Positions 31,929 to 41,347 of a stretch of DNA of 43,573 nucleotides are shown here, piece after piece. The notes under the pieces are model-generated. The model was not told the origin of the DNA and ran no database searches. It saw only the letters and a program-made list of their open reading frames with translations. The translations under genes were made by a program, and so were the position numbers. Each line of letters begins with the position of its first letter. The first letter of the stretch is position 1. The DNA is from Nonlabens sp. (GTDB lineage: Bacteria > Bacteroidota > Bacteroidia > Flavobacteriales > Flavobacteriaceae): NCBI GenBank assembly GCA_020630715.1, contig JAHDIQ010000012.1, forward strand, positions 1 through 43,573, given 5' to 3'.

Positions 31929-32972
31929 CTATTCCTTAAAACTATTCCATCCCATAGCTTTGATAGGAATTTGCTCGCCAGCTCTTGTGATTAGGTGAAT
32001 ACCTTCATTTTCTGGAACTGCGTGTCCTATGATACTTAAGCTAGGATTTGCTTTAATCTTTGGAAAATCTTCTTGCTTTACGGTAAACAATAATTCATAG
32101 TCCTCGCCACCGCTAAGTGCAATTGTAGTGCTATCAAGATTAAACTCTTCACAAGATGTGATTACGGTAGGATCAAGAGGTAATTTATCCTCATAAATTT
32201 TCATTCCTACGTTAGAGTTTTTACATAAGTGAATCACCTCAGAACTTAAACCATCAGAGATATCAATCATACTAGTAGGTGTCACCTCTAATTGTTCTAG
32301 TAATTCTGGAATATCCTTACGAGCTTCTGGTTTTAGCTGTCTTTCTAACAGGTAACTATATGATTCTATGTCCGGTTGATTATTAGGATTTGCTTGATAA
32401 ACCGCTTTTTCTCGTTCTAGGATTTGTAAACCCATATAGGCAGCGCCTATATCACCAGAAACGACTAGTAAATCGCCATCACTAGCGCCATCACGTTTAA
32501 TAATCTTTTCTTCCTTTTGATGACCTATTGCAGTAACACTTATGATTAAACCACTAGTAGAAGAAGTTGTGTCGCCACCTATTAAATCCACACTATAAGT
32601 TTTACAAGCAAGGTGAATCCCATCATATAACTCTTTAACTGCTTCAACAGGAAAACGACTAGAAATAGCAATACTCACTGTTATCTGACTAGCTATGGCA
32701 TTCATCGCATAAACATCAGATAAATTTACCATGACCGCTTTGTAGCCTAAATGCTTTAATGGGACATAACTTAAATCAAAATGCACACCTTCTACCAGCA
32801 TGTCTGTAGTGATTACGGTATGATCTTTACTATGGATTATTGCTGCATCATCACCTATTCCTAGAATACTAGACTCATGTTGTAACGCTACTTGTGAGGT
32901 TAAAAAGTCTATTAGGCCAAACTCGCCTAATTGTTCTACTGGTGTGCGCTGTGGATTTTTATCTTCAATCAT
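31929..32972 (-). CDS. thiL: Thiamine-monophosphate kinase
   Basis: The 347-aa protein has the ThiL/PurM fold: SSILGIGDDAAIIH (ATP/Mg Asp pair), TTDMLVEGVHFDLSYVPLKHLGYKAVMVNLSDVYAMNA (core motif), VDLIGGDTTSS, VSGDIGAAYMGL and SMIDISDGLSSEVIHLCKNS. It phosphorylates thiamine monophosphate to thiamine diphosphate, the last step of cofactor synthesis. It is isolated from other thi genes. A TAATTTTG box ends four bases before the ATG, implying a leaderless mRNA. Confidence 0.95.
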   Translation of the reverse strand: MIEDKNPQRTPVEQLGEFGLIDFLTSQVALQHESSILGIGDDAAIIHSKDHTVITTDMLVEGVHFDLSYVPLKHLGYKAVMVNLSDVYAMNAIASQITVSIAISSRFPVEAVKELYDGIHLACKTYSVDLIGGDTTSSTSGLIISVTAIGHQKEEKIIKRDGASDGDLLVVSGDIGAAYMGLQILEREKAVYQANPNNQPDIESYSYLLERQLKPEARKDIPELLEQLEVTPTSMIDISDGLSSEVIHLCKNSNVGMKIYEDKLPLDPTVITSCEEFNLDSTTIALSGGEDYELLFTVKQEDFPKIKANPSLSIIGHAVPENEGIHLITRAGEQIPIKAMGWNSFKE

Positions 32973-32976
32973 GTTG

Positions 32977-32984
32977 CAAAATTA
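32977..32984 (-). promoter_or_regulatory. -7 promoter box TAATTTTG for thiL
   Basis: Complement of CAAAATTA, exact TAnnTTTG, ends 4 bases from the start codon. Confidence 0.6.
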
Positions 32985-33122
32985 CACGGATTTACTAGAT
33001 ATGATTCCTTAAAATGTTGAAGATCTTAGCTCAACTTATAATTATCTGTTAAACTATAGGGTTTTGCGATGGTTTGATGCGTTTTAGCAATAGGATTTTA
33101 CATTCCTGTTTAAGTCCTATCG

Positions 33123-33130
33123 TATATTTG
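33123..33130 (+). promoter_or_regulatory. -7 promoter box TATATTTG of the suf region
   Basis: Exact TAnnTTTG, 27 bp before the start of the IscA/SufA-like gene. Confidence 0.6.
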
Positions 33131-33157
33131 TAAACATTATAAATAAGAGTTTTAAAA

Positions 33158-33487
33158 ATGATAAGTGTTTCAGAAACAGCAAAAAGTAAACTTGCCATTT
33201 TAATGAGTGAGGAAGGATTTGCGATTGAAAAAGATTACGTGCGCGTAGGTGTGAAAAGTGGTGGATGCAGCGGTCTTTCTTATGAATTGAAATTTGACGA
33301 TAAAACCGTAGAGACTGATAAAGTCTTTGAGGCAAATGATGTTAAAATCGCTGTAGATAAAAAGAGTTTATTATACCTAGTAGGAACAACGCTGGAATTT
33401 AGTGGTGGTCTTAATGGTAAAGGATTTGTTTTTAATAATCCTAATGCACAACGCACATGTGGATGTGGTGAGAGTTTCTCACTGTAA
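33158..33487 (+). CDS. sufA: Iron-sulfur assembly A-type carrier (HesB/IscA/SufA family)
   Basis: The 109-aa protein has the three conserved Cys of A-type carriers: SGGCSGLSYELKFD (Cys near 37) and the C-terminal RTCGCGESF. These hold Fe or a [2Fe-2S]/[4Fe-4S] cluster for delivery to apoproteins. It precedes sufB by 193 bp on the same strand, and I see no strong terminator between them. The sufA name is by context; the family does not separate IscA and SufA by sequence alone. Confidence 0.92.
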   Translation: MISVSETAKSKLAILMSEEGFAIEKDYVRVGVKSGGCSGLSYELKFDDKTVETDKVFEANDVKIAVDKKSLLYLVGTTLEFSGGLNGKGFVFNNPNAQRTCGCGESFSL

Positions 33488-33680
33488 ATGCAGGTTTAAG
33501 GTTTGTTATTTAAAGCCATAAACTAATAAGTGTATCACTTTAAGTAAAAGAACTAAAGCATTTATGAATTACTTAAAACAAAGTGATTTAAAAGGAAAAA
33601 AATTTAAATAAGAAGTAGAAGTTTAATGGATTAAGAAAAAACCTTGAGTATTAAACCTTGAACTTTATAAACCATATTGT

Positions 33681-35129
33681 ATGTCAAAATATACAGAGGA
33701 AGAATTAGAGAAAGAACTCCAAAATAAGGAGTACGAGTATGGATTCTATACAGATATTGAATCAGATACCATTCCTATAGGGTTGAGTGAAGACGTGATA
33801 CGCATTATTTCTGCAAAGAAAAATGAGCCACAATGGATGCTGGACTGGAGATTACAGGCATATCGCACCTTTATAGAAATGGAAGAGCCAGAATGGGCAA
33901 ACGTAACTTATGAAAAGCCCGATTTACAGGCTATTTCTTATTACAGCGCACCTAATTCAAAACCTAAATACGACAGTCTAGATGAAGTTGATCCAGAATT
34001 ACTAGAGACTTTTAAGAAACTAGGAATTTCTCTAGATGAGCAAAAGAAACTTGCTGGTGTGGCCATGGATATTGTAGTAGATTCAGTTTCTGTTGCTACG
34101 ACTTTCAAGAAAACCTTAGGTGAGAAAGGAATTATTTTCTGTCCTATTTCTGAGGCGATTCAGGAACATCCGGAACTAGTGAAAAAATACTTAGGAACTG
34201 TAATACCTCAAAAGGATAACTACTACGCAGCATTAAATAGCGCAGTGTTTTCTGACGGTTCTTTTTGCTACATTCCTAAAGGTGTAAAATGCCCTATGGA
34301 ATTGTCTACCTACTTCCGTATCAATGAAGGTGGAACAGGACAATTTGAAAGAACCCTAGTAATTGCAGATGAAGGTAGTTACGTTTCTTATTTAGAAGGT
34401 TGTACAGCACCTAGCCGTGATGAAAATCAGTTGCACGCTGCCTGTGTAGAGTTAATAGCTCTAGATGATGCTGAAATTAAATATTCCACAGTTCAAAACT
34501 GGTATCCTGGAAATGCCGAAGGTAAAGGTGGTGTTTTCAACTTTGTGACAAAACGTGGATTGTGCGAGAAAAACGCAAAAATTTCATGGACCCAAGTAGA
34601 AACTGGAAGTGCCGTAACGTGGAAATATCCTAGTTGTGTGCTTAAAGGTGACAACTCAGTAGGAGAATTTTATTCCATTGCGGTGACTAACAATTTCCAG
34701 CAAGCAGATACTGGTACAAAGATGATTCACTTAGGTAAGAATACTAAGTCTACCATTATTTCAAAAGGTATTAGCGCCGGAAAATCTCAGAATTCGTATC
34801 GCGGTCTTGTGAAGATCAACTCGCGTGCGTCAAATGCTCGTAACTTTTCGCAGTGTGATAGCTTATTAATGGGTAATGAATGTGGTGCACACACATTCCC
34901 ATATATTGAGAACAGCAACAGTACTTCAAAGATTGAGCATGAAGCGACTACCAGTAAAATAGGTGAAGACCAGATTTTTTACTGTAACCAGCGTGGTATT
35001 GATACAGAAAAAGCAATTGCACTTATCGTGAATGGTTTCTCAAAAGAGGTATTGAATAAACTACCTATGGAATTTGCTGTAGAAGCTCAAAAGTTATTAG
35101 AAATAAGTTTAGAAGGATCAGTAGGATAA
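33681..35129 (+). CDS. sufB: Fe-S cluster scaffold subunit SufB
   Basis: At 482 aa, typical length. It has the SufBD core with [43 protein letters not shown] (conserved Cys), [10 protein letters not shown], and NGSKEV-type C-terminal segment [30 protein letters not shown]. SufB with SufC and SufD forms the SufBC2D complex that builds [4Fe-4S] clusters. It is followed by a lipoprotein gene 11 bp later, then sufC. Confidence 0.97.
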   Translation: MSKYTEEELEKELQNKEYEYGFYTDIESDTIPIGLSEDVIRIISAKKNEPQWMLDWRLQAYRTFIEMEEPEWANVTYEKPDLQAISYYSAPNSKPKYDSLDEVDPELLETFKKLGISLDEQKKLAGVAMDIVVDSVSVATTFKKTLGEKGIIFCPISEAIQEHPELVKKYLGTVIPQKDNYYAALNSAVFSDGSFCYIPKGVKCPMELSTYFRINEGGTGQFERTLVIADEGSYVSYLEGCTAPSRDENQLHAACVELIALDDAEIKYSTVQNWYPGNAEGKGGVFNFVTKRGLCEKNAKISWTQVETGSAVTWKYPSCVLKGDNSVGEFYSIAVTNNFQQADTGTKMIHLGKNTKSTIISKGISAGKSQNSYRGLVKINSRASNARNFSQCDSLLMGNECGAHTFPYIENSNSTSKIEHEATTSKIGEDQIFYCNQRGIDTEKAIALIVNGFSKEVLNKLPMEFAVEAQKLLEISLEGSVG

Positions 35130-35140
35130 AAGTAATTAAA

Positions 35141-35587
35141 ATGAGAACCATACTTTCAATCATTCTTATTGCAATGGTAGCAGTTTCTTGTAAAAACCAA
35201 GAAACAACAACTCCAGAACAAGAAGCAACAACACCAGTTGTAGAAAAAAAAGAACCCATCATTATAGATAATGTAACCACTTTTAAAGGTGAATTTATTT
35301 ACTCTGTTGATGCAGCAGTACTGACTACAAAAAATGACATGTATGCAGTACGTATTGATGAAAAAATGCAAGAGTTGCAAGAGCTAGCTCTACCGCTTAA
35401 GAAATCTCAATATGATATGGTAAACGTAATTCTTAAAGGTGAATTAGTACCTAATCCATTAAAAATCGAAACAGGTGAAGGATGGGATCAAATGCTTATC
35501 ATAGAAGAAATACTAGAAATCACGCCTGCAACTAGTATCACTACCATAAATAGTGGGCAAACTATAAAATTAGAAGAAGTTAAATAA
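35141..35587 (+). CDS. Lipoprotein inserted between sufB and sufC, 148 aa
   Basis: Signal peptide MRTILSIILIAMVAVSC with lipobox AVSC (Cys17), then a Thr/Glu-rich linker (QETTTPEQEATTPVVEKKE). The folded part, GEFIYSVDAAVLTTKNDMYAVRIDEKMQELQELA and NVILKGELVPNPLKIETGEGWDQMLIIEEIL, resembles small beta-barrel lipoproteins of the NlpE type (weak). Its neighbours sit at 11 bp and 5 bp, so it must be co-transcribed with suf genes. A surface-anchored protein inside an Fe-S operon is unusual. Function unknown. Confidence 0.8.
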   Translation: MRTILSIILIAMVAVSCKNQETTTPEQEATTPVVEKKEPIIIDNVTTFKGEFIYSVDAAVLTTKNDMYAVRIDEKMQELQELALPLKKSQYDMVNVILKGELVPNPLKIETGEGWDQMLIIEEILEITPATSITTINSGQTIKLEEVK

Positions 35588-35592
35588 CAGCT

Positions 35593-36345
35593 ATGTTACA
35601 AATTAATAACCTACAGGCATCTGTAGAAGATAAAGAGATTCTTAAAGGAATTAACCTACAGGTAAAGCCAGGCGAGGTTCACGCTATTATGGGACCTAAC
35701 GGTTCTGGTAAATCTACCCTTGCAAATGTGATCGCTGGACGTGAAGAATATGAAATGACTGGCGGTAGCATCGTACTAGATAATGAAGACATCGCAGATC
35801 TGGATCCAGAAGAAAGAGCGCATAAAGGTGTTTTTTTATCTTTTCAGTATCCTATAGAAATTCCTGGAGTTAGCGTGACTAACTTTATGAAAACTGCGAT
35901 TAACGAGACTCGTAAAGCACAAGGAAAAGAAGAAATGAAAGCCAGTGATATGTTAAAGATGATTCGTGAGAAATCAGAATTGTTAGAGATAGATCGCAAG
36001 TTCTTATCACGTTCTTTAAATGAAGGTTTTTCTGGTGGAGAGAAAAAGCGTAACGAGATTTTCCAGATGGCTATGTTAGAGCCTAAACTTGCCATTCTCG
36101 ACGAGACAGATTCTGGACTGGATATCGATGCCTTACGTATCGTGGCAAATGGTGTGAATAAATTACGCAGTAAGGATAATGCTACCATCGTAATCACGCA
36201 TTACCAGCGTTTACTAGATTATATCGTTCCTGATTTTGTTCACGTATTATATAAAGGGCGCATCGTTAAAACTGGTGGTAAAGAGCTTGCTCTAGAATTA
36301 GAAGAGCGCGGTTACGACTGGATTAAGGAAGAAATAGAAGCTTAG
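35593..36345 (+). CDS. sufC: Fe-S assembly ATPase SufC
   Basis: The 250-aa ABC-type ATPase has Walker A GPNGSGKS, the SufC-typical EGFSGGEKKRNEIFQM signature and LAILDETDSGLDIDAL (Walker B and D-loop). It ends with the H-loop VITHYQRLLDYI and VLYKGRIVKTGGKELA. It drives the conformational cycle of the SufBCD scaffold. It is 58 bp upstream of sufD. Confidence 0.97.
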   Translation: MLQINNLQASVEDKEILKGINLQVKPGEVHAIMGPNGSGKSTLANVIAGREEYEMTGGSIVLDNEDIADLDPEERAHKGVFLSFQYPIEIPGVSVTNFMKTAINETRKAQGKEEMKASDMLKMIREKSELLEIDRKFLSRSLNEGFSGGEKKRNEIFQMAMLEPKLAILDETDSGLDIDALRIVANGVNKLRSKDNATIVITHYQRLLDYIVPDFVHVLYKGRIVKTGGKELALELEERGYDWIKEEIEA

Positions 36346-36371
36346 TCTGAGTAACTAGGTAGGTATAATTT

Positions 36372-36387
36372 CGCTTTCGCGAAAGCG
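36372..36387. repeat. Iterated palindrome, copy 9 (between sufC and sufD)
   Basis: Perfect 16-bp CGCTTTCGCGAAAGCG. The 22-bp form has a single arm mismatch (TTT on the left instead of TTA). It occupies the only long gap inside the suf run and would form a hairpin between sufC and sufD. Confidence 0.9.
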
Positions 36388-36403
36388 TAATAAAAAGACC
36401 ATT

Positions 36404-37717
36404 ATGAGTTTTAAAGATAAAATACTTTCTTCTTTCATCGCCTTAGAAAATGAGGTAGATACAGAAACCTATGCACATAGCCTGCGTAACGAGGCTTTGG
36501 GTAATTTTGAGAAATTAGGTGTTCCACAGCGTAAAGAAGAAGCATATAAATACACGTCATTAAAATCTGTTTTTAATAAAGATTATAGCTTGTTTCCTAA
36601 AAAGGACACAGCCATTGAGTATTCTGATATAAAGCGTTTTTTAATCCATGAAATTGATGCATATCGCGTGATATTTGTAGATGGAATTTACAGCTCGCAC
36701 TTATCACAAACTACACATGATAAATTTGATGTGTGTTTAATGAGTAGTGCGCTTAATAATCCTAAATATAATAGTGTTATTGAAACCTATTATAACAAAT
36801 TAGCTTCTCAAGACGGATTAAGTTCCTTAAACACAGCATTTGCTCGTGAAGGAGCCTACATCCATATAGGTAAAAACATCGCTGTTGAAAAACCTATTGA
36901 GATCGTTTATTTCTCTACAGGAAATGAAAGAGCGTTGATGACACAACCACGTAATCTGGTAGTAGTAGGAGAGAATTCTCAAGTACAAATCATAGAACGC
37001 CATCAAAGTTTAAGCGATAACGAGGTGCTTACAAACGCGGTAACAGAGATTTTTGCAGCGCAACGCGCTATGGTGGATTACTATAAAATCCAGAACGATA
37101 AATTAAATGCCAGTTTACTAGATCATACTAGTGTAGATCAACGTACGTCTAGTGAGGTACGATTACATACGTTCTCTTTTGGAGGTAGTTTAACGCGTAA
37201 TAATCTAAACTTTTATCAGAATGGAGAACACTGTAATTCTTTACTTAATGGTGTTACCATTATTGAAGGAAAACAGCATGTAGATCATTCTACACTCGTG
37301 CACCATTCACAACCTAATTGCGAGAGTTATCAGGAATACAAACAGATTTTTGATGATCGTGCGGTAGGTGTATTTAATGGTAAAGTACTGGTGGATAAAA
37401 TTGCACAAAAGATCAATGCATTCCAGCAAAATAATAATATTCTAGTTAGTGATAAAGCAACTATTAATGCAAAGCCACAATTAGAAATTTTTGCAGATGA
37501 TGTAAGATGTTCCCATGGTTGTACTATAGGTCAACTAGATGAAGAAGCCTTGTTTTACATGCAATCTCGTGGAATAGGTAAAAAAGAAGCTCGAGCTTTA
37601 TTAATGTTTGCATTTGCAAATAGCGTATTAGAAAGCGTGAAAATTCCAGAAATCAAGTCTAGAATCACAAAGTTAATTGCAAAGAAGCTACAAGTAGACA
37701 TAGGATTTGATCTATAA
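36404..37717 (+). CDS. sufD: Fe-S cluster scaffold subunit SufD
   Basis: The 437-aa protein shares the SufBD fold: SFKDKILSSFIALENEVDTETYAHS at the start, PRNLVVVGENSQVQIIERHQS, and VDHSTLVHHSQPNCESYQEYKQIFDDRAVGVFNGKVLVD. The tail has VRCSHGCTIGQLDEEALFYMQSRGIGKKEAR. SufD pairs with SufB and SufC2. Transcription stops at a strong terminator (37740-37774), so sufS and sufE are not in this transcript. Confidence 0.96.
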   Translation: MSFKDKILSSFIALENEVDTETYAHSLRNEALGNFEKLGVPQRKEEAYKYTSLKSVFNKDYSLFPKKDTAIEYSDIKRFLIHEIDAYRVIFVDGIYSSHLSQTTHDKFDVCLMSSALNNPKYNSVIETYYNKLASQDGLSSLNTAFAREGAYIHIGKNIAVEKPIEIVYFSTGNERALMTQPRNLVVVGENSQVQIIERHQSLSDNEVLTNAVTEIFAAQRAMVDYYKIQNDKLNASLLDHTSVDQRTSSEVRLHTFSFGGSLTRNNLNFYQNGEHCNSLLNGVTIIEGKQHVDHSTLVHHSQPNCESYQEYKQIFDDRAVGVFNGKVLVDKIAQKINAFQQNNNILVSDKATINAKPQLEIFADDVRCSHGCTIGQLDEEALFYMQSRGIGKKEARALLMFAFANSVLESVKIPEIKSRITKLIAKKLQVDIGFDL

Positions 37718-37739
37718 GATTTGATCATTTTAAAATAAT

Positions 37740-37774
37740 AATCCCGATGAATGGTTTTTCATCGGGATTTTTTT
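37740..37774. terminator. Rho-independent terminator after sufD
   Basis: Perfect 11-bp stem AATCCCGATGA (37740-37750) and TCATCGGGATT (37759-37769) with T run on the + strand. It also lies just beyond the 3' end of the minus-strand tRNA-Ala, whose end it may serve through the A-rich left side. Confidence 0.85.
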
Positions 37775-37775
37775 G

Positions 37776-37849
37776 TGGAGTATATCGGAGTCGAACCGAT
37801 GACCTTTTGGCTGCCAGCCAAACGCTCTAGCCAGCTGAGCTAATACCCC
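37776..37849 (-). tRNA. tRNA-Ala (GGC)
   Basis: Read on the minus strand: acceptor GGGGTAT paired with ATACTCC, including the G3-U70 wobble pair that identifies alanine tRNA. D arm GCTC/GAGC, anticodon stem TTTGG/CCAAA, loop CTGGCAG with anticodon GGC, T arm ATCGG/CCGAT around TTCGACT, discriminator A. 74 nt, CCA not encoded. Confidence 0.94.
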
Positions 37850-37935
37850 AATTCTTTAGTGAATTGTAACAAGATGTTAAAAGTCTACAAATCAAAATTA
37901 TACAACGTAAATTTAAGAACAAATTAATTTGAATT

Positions 37936-40900
37936 ATGAAAAAAATTACGCTTTTAATTATCGCAATGATATCTTTCTATGGATTCTCTCAATGTGGAAC
38001 GATTCATAAATCCCTTAATGATCGTATACAAGAATCAGATCTTGTAGTAGAAGGTGAGTTAATCTCCAGTACTCCTTTTAGATCAGATCAACTAGATATT
38101 ATTCTTACTCGACACGATATTAAAGTCACTAAACTTTTTAAATCTGCTGATGGTAGCGCTCCTCAAACGGTTTCTCTTGTATCTAAAGGTGGTGTGTTAG
38201 GATTAGAGTTTAATCATGTAAGTGGTGAGTTAAACTTAAATTCTAATTCTAAAGGCGTTTTTACGCTTAAGAATTATGCGAGTAATATGTATGAAGCAGT
38301 AGGAAATGCACATGGATTTATATCGTATTCTGTTCTTGATGGTAAAGCGTATGACTTTCATAATAAATATGAAACCATATCAGAGGTTTATACTGATATC
38401 ACACAAATTACAGGAAGATCTTATCTTGAAATAGCACCTACATCTTTTAATGTTATGCCTGGTGACGTGCCAGAGATGGTCAGTATAACAAATATGACAC
38501 CTTTAAGTTTAGATGCAGGTGTTGAAGATGTCCTCACAATCAATGGATCAGGTTTTGGAAATACTCAAGGAAGTCAATTGATTTTCTTTCAAAATGCTGA
38601 TAATGGCGGTGGCTTTTCCCTAAATCCAGATGATACCCAAATATTGTTATGGAGTGACACGCAAATTCAAGTAGAGATACCATCAGGTGCAGGAAATGGT
38701 GGAGTAGCTCTAGCAGATGTAGTTAACGGTAGTCTTGTTGCTACAGCTTTTAGCGCACAAGACCTTGCCATAGGTTTTAATCATGTGAATTTTATTTTTC
38801 CGCCACAGCCTGGATTTACAACTACTAATTCAGTTTCTCAGGTGCGTTTATTTAGTGATAATGGCTCTGGTGGTTATGACTACAATTATACCACAGATGC
38901 TGCAAATGGTTTTACTAATGAACCTGATGCAGTTGCGACGATGGATGAATTGTTTGAAAAATGGAGATGCACTACTGGTGTTAATTTAAATAGAGGTACT
39001 GATTTATCACCTAGTGATCCAGCAAATACTGCTAACCCAGAAACGGCAGGAGCCGACACTATTAATGTTTTAAAATTTGATGGAAATGATTTCCCAGCAA
39101 ATTCGGGTACGCTTGCTTTTGTATTAACGCGAGGTTCTGGTTGTATCATCGGTACAGATGTTTTTGCTACTGCAGCAGAAATGGATGTGGTTATCAATGA
39201 TGCGATTAACTGGCATTTTAGAGATGGTGGTGCTAGTTCTGCAACTTTAGGACCTGGTGAGTTTGATTTTGAATCTGTGATGTTACATGAGTTAGGCCAT
39301 GCGCAACAATTAGGTCATGTGATAGATCCCACAAAAGTGATGCATTTTGCAATAGGAGATAATACGATGAGTAGAGATATTGATATCGCAGATGTAATAG
39401 GTGGAAGTTATGTGAATTCCATTAGTACGATCCCTAATCCTTGTGGTAATCCTTCCATGGTACTTGCGGGATGTAATTTTATCTATGAAAATACGGCATG
39501 GACTCCTATAGATCCTAGTGGTACTTTTAATCCTATTAGTACCATTGAAGTACGCAATGGAACATCTAGTGTTAATGAAACTTTAGGAACTAATGATATT
39601 ACAGTGAACAGTGGAGCTACATGGGATAGTAACATATCTACTCCTATTATATTATTAGGAGATTTGACTAACAACGGTTCTGCTAGTTTTGATTTTCTAG
39701 TTACTCAAGGTACTGGCACACAAAATTTTACTGGAAACACTTCTACATTTGACTTATTACAAATTGATGGCTCTGGTACTGTAAACATGAATGGGCCTGT
39801 GGATATTACGGGAGTTTTATTTCCTAATACCGGTACCTTAAATGCAAATGGAAATATCACTCTTAAAAGTGATGCTGTAGCAACAGCTTATGTGGATGAA
39901 GTAAATGGTACTATTAATGGTGATGTGATTGTAGAACACTATGTGCCATCTAGAAGAGCATTTAGGTTTGTAAGTAGTCCTGTTACTACTACCACAACAA
40001 TATTTGATAATTGGCAAGAAGGTGGTGCGTTTGTAATAGGTTTAGGAACGCATATCACAGGTAGCGCCGCTGGAGCAAATGGTTTCGATGCCTCTGGATC
40101 TGGAAATCCATCTATGTTTATTTATGATAATACGGGAACTACCGGATGGAACTCTGTATCCAGTACAAATGCCTCTGGAGATGTCTTGAATTCAGGTGTT
40201 CCTTATCGATTATTTGTAAGAGGTGATAGAGATCCTGCTTTGCTTACAGCAGTATTATCTAACAATACAACGCTTAGAACAACCGGTACGCTTAACGGTG
40301 CTGGTGTGAATGGACCAGCATTAAGTAATGATCAGGACGGATTTAGTTTTGTAGGTAATCCTTATCAAGCACCTATTGATATGGAAGAAGTACTTACCAC
40401 TAACAGTACTAACTTAAAACCATCGTACTACGTTTGGGATCCTAGATTAAATGATCGTGGTGCTTATGTAACGGTAAATACGGTATCTGGTGCGGTAAGT
40501 ACTAACTCAACTGATCCTACCGCTGCAAATAAATTTGCTCAACCTATGCAAGCATTCTTTGTGCAAACAGATCAAAATGGTGCTGCCAGTATCTCTTTTA
40601 ACCAAAGCAACAAAAATGTTTCTGAAGGGAATATTGATGTAAATAGATCATCTGTAAGTGGTTCAATAAGTGCACAACTTTTAGATCAGACACATAATGT
40701 TCTAGATGGATTCCTTATTCAGTTTGATGCTGCATTTGACAATGGTGTTACTTCTATGGACGCTTCTAAGCTTACCAACTTAGATGAAAATATTGCTGTA
40801 GAAAATACAGGAAGATTATTCAGTATTGAAGAAAGAGATCTACCTAATGCTGGTGATGTAATAATATTAAACACCACTAGGTATAAGAAAACGCAATACG

Positions 40901-41334
40901 AGTTTGAATTTACTCTGTCTGGAACGATCAGTCCTTATGTTTATCTAAAAGATAATTTTACTGGGGTGCTTAGATTGCTAGAAAATGATATGACTACGGT
41001 CGTAGATTTCTCAGTTGATCCAACAAATGCATTAACTATAGATCCTAATAGATTTGAAATTATATTCCAAAATCAGGTTTTATCTAATACAGATAATTCT
41101 GATTTAATCAATTCGATTTATCCTAATCCTAATAGCGGGAACTTTAATATAGTGCTTAACGATGTTGCACCAGCACAGGTTCTTATTTACAACTTATTAG
41201 GACAGCAAGTATGGAGTCAAGGAGTTGAGTCAACTACCATTACTCCTATTAGTACTAATTTAAGTAGTGGTACTTATCTAGTCCAAATCACCCAAAATGG
41301 TGCCAGACAAACCCAGAAAGTAGTAATTAAATAG
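37936..41334 (+). CDS. Large secreted metalloprotease-like protein with IPT/TIG domain and T9SS sorting domain
   Basis: The 1132-aa protein has signal peptide MKKITLLIIAMISFYGFSQ. An immunoglobulin-like IPT/TIG domain (about 185-270, ISNMTPLSL-type start) is followed by a metzincin-like region. HELGHAQQLGH (451-461) has HExxH plus a third His at the right spacing, and VMHF 5-8 residues later could be the Met-turn. The usual Gly at position 8 of HExxHxxGxxH is replaced by Gln. Repetitive beta-rich segments follow. The tail from about residue 1060 (SIYPNPNSGNF...LLGQQVW...GTYLVQI...KVVIK) is the T9SS type A sorting domain. Outer-membrane or extracellular protease is the inferred role. Confidence 0.85.
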   Translation: MKKITLLIIAMISFYGFSQCGTIHKSLNDRIQESDLVVEGELISSTPFRSDQLDIILTRHDIKVTKLFKSADGSAPQTVSLVSKGGVLGLEFNHVSGELNLNSNSKGVFTLKNYASNMYEAVGNAHGFISYSVLDGKAYDFHNKYETISEVYTDITQITGRSYLEIAPTSFNVMPGDVPEMVSITNMTPLSLDAGVEDVLTINGSGFGNTQGSQLIFFQNADNGGGFSLNPDDTQILLWSDTQIQVEIPSGAGNGGVALADVVNGSLVATAFSAQDLAIGFNHVNFIFPPQPGFTTTNSVSQVRLFSDNGSGGYDYNYTTDAANGFTNEPDAVATMDELFEKWRCTTGVNLNRGTDLSPSDPANTANPETAGADTINVLKFDGNDFPANSGTLAFVLTRGSGCIIGTDVFATAAEMDVVINDAINWHFRDGGASSATLGPGEFDFESVMLHELGHAQQLGHVIDPTKVMHFAIGDNTMSRDIDIADVIGGSYVNSISTIPNPCGNPSMVLAGCNFIYENTAWTPIDPSGTFNPISTIEVRNGTSSVNETLGTNDITVNSGATWDSNISTPIILLGDLTNNGSASFDFLVTQGTGTQNFTGNTSTFDLLQIDGSGTVNMNGPVDITGVLFPNTGTLNANGNITLKSDAVATAYVDEVNGTINGDVIVEHYVPSRRAFRFVSSPVTTTTTIFDNWQEGGAFVIGLGTHITGSAAGANGFDASGSGNPSMFIYDNTGTTGWNSVSSTNASGDVLNSGVPYRLFVRGDRDPALLTAVLSNNTTLRTTGTLNGAGVNGPALSNDQDGFSFVGNPYQAPIDMEEVLTTNSTNLKPSYYVWDPRLNDRGAYVTVNTVSGAVSTNSTDPTAANKFAQPMQAFFVQTDQNGAASISFNQSNKNVSEGNIDVNRSSVSGSISAQLLDQTHNVLDGFLIQFDAAFDNGVTSMDASKLTNLDENIAVENTGRLFSIEERDLPNAGDVIILNTTRYKKTQYEFEFTLSGTISPYVYLKDNFTGVLRLLENDMTTVVDFSVDPTNALTIDPNRFEIIFQNQVLSNTDNSDLINSIYPNPNSGNFNIVLNDVAPAQVLIYNLLGQQVWSQGVESTTITPISTNLSSGTYLVQITQNGARQTQKVVIK

Positions 41335-41347
41335 ATAAGTTTGTGCC

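Noticed and set aside
38886-39674. Antisense open frames within the T9SS protein gene
   Set aside because: They are shadows produced by the codon bias of the long gene on the + strand.
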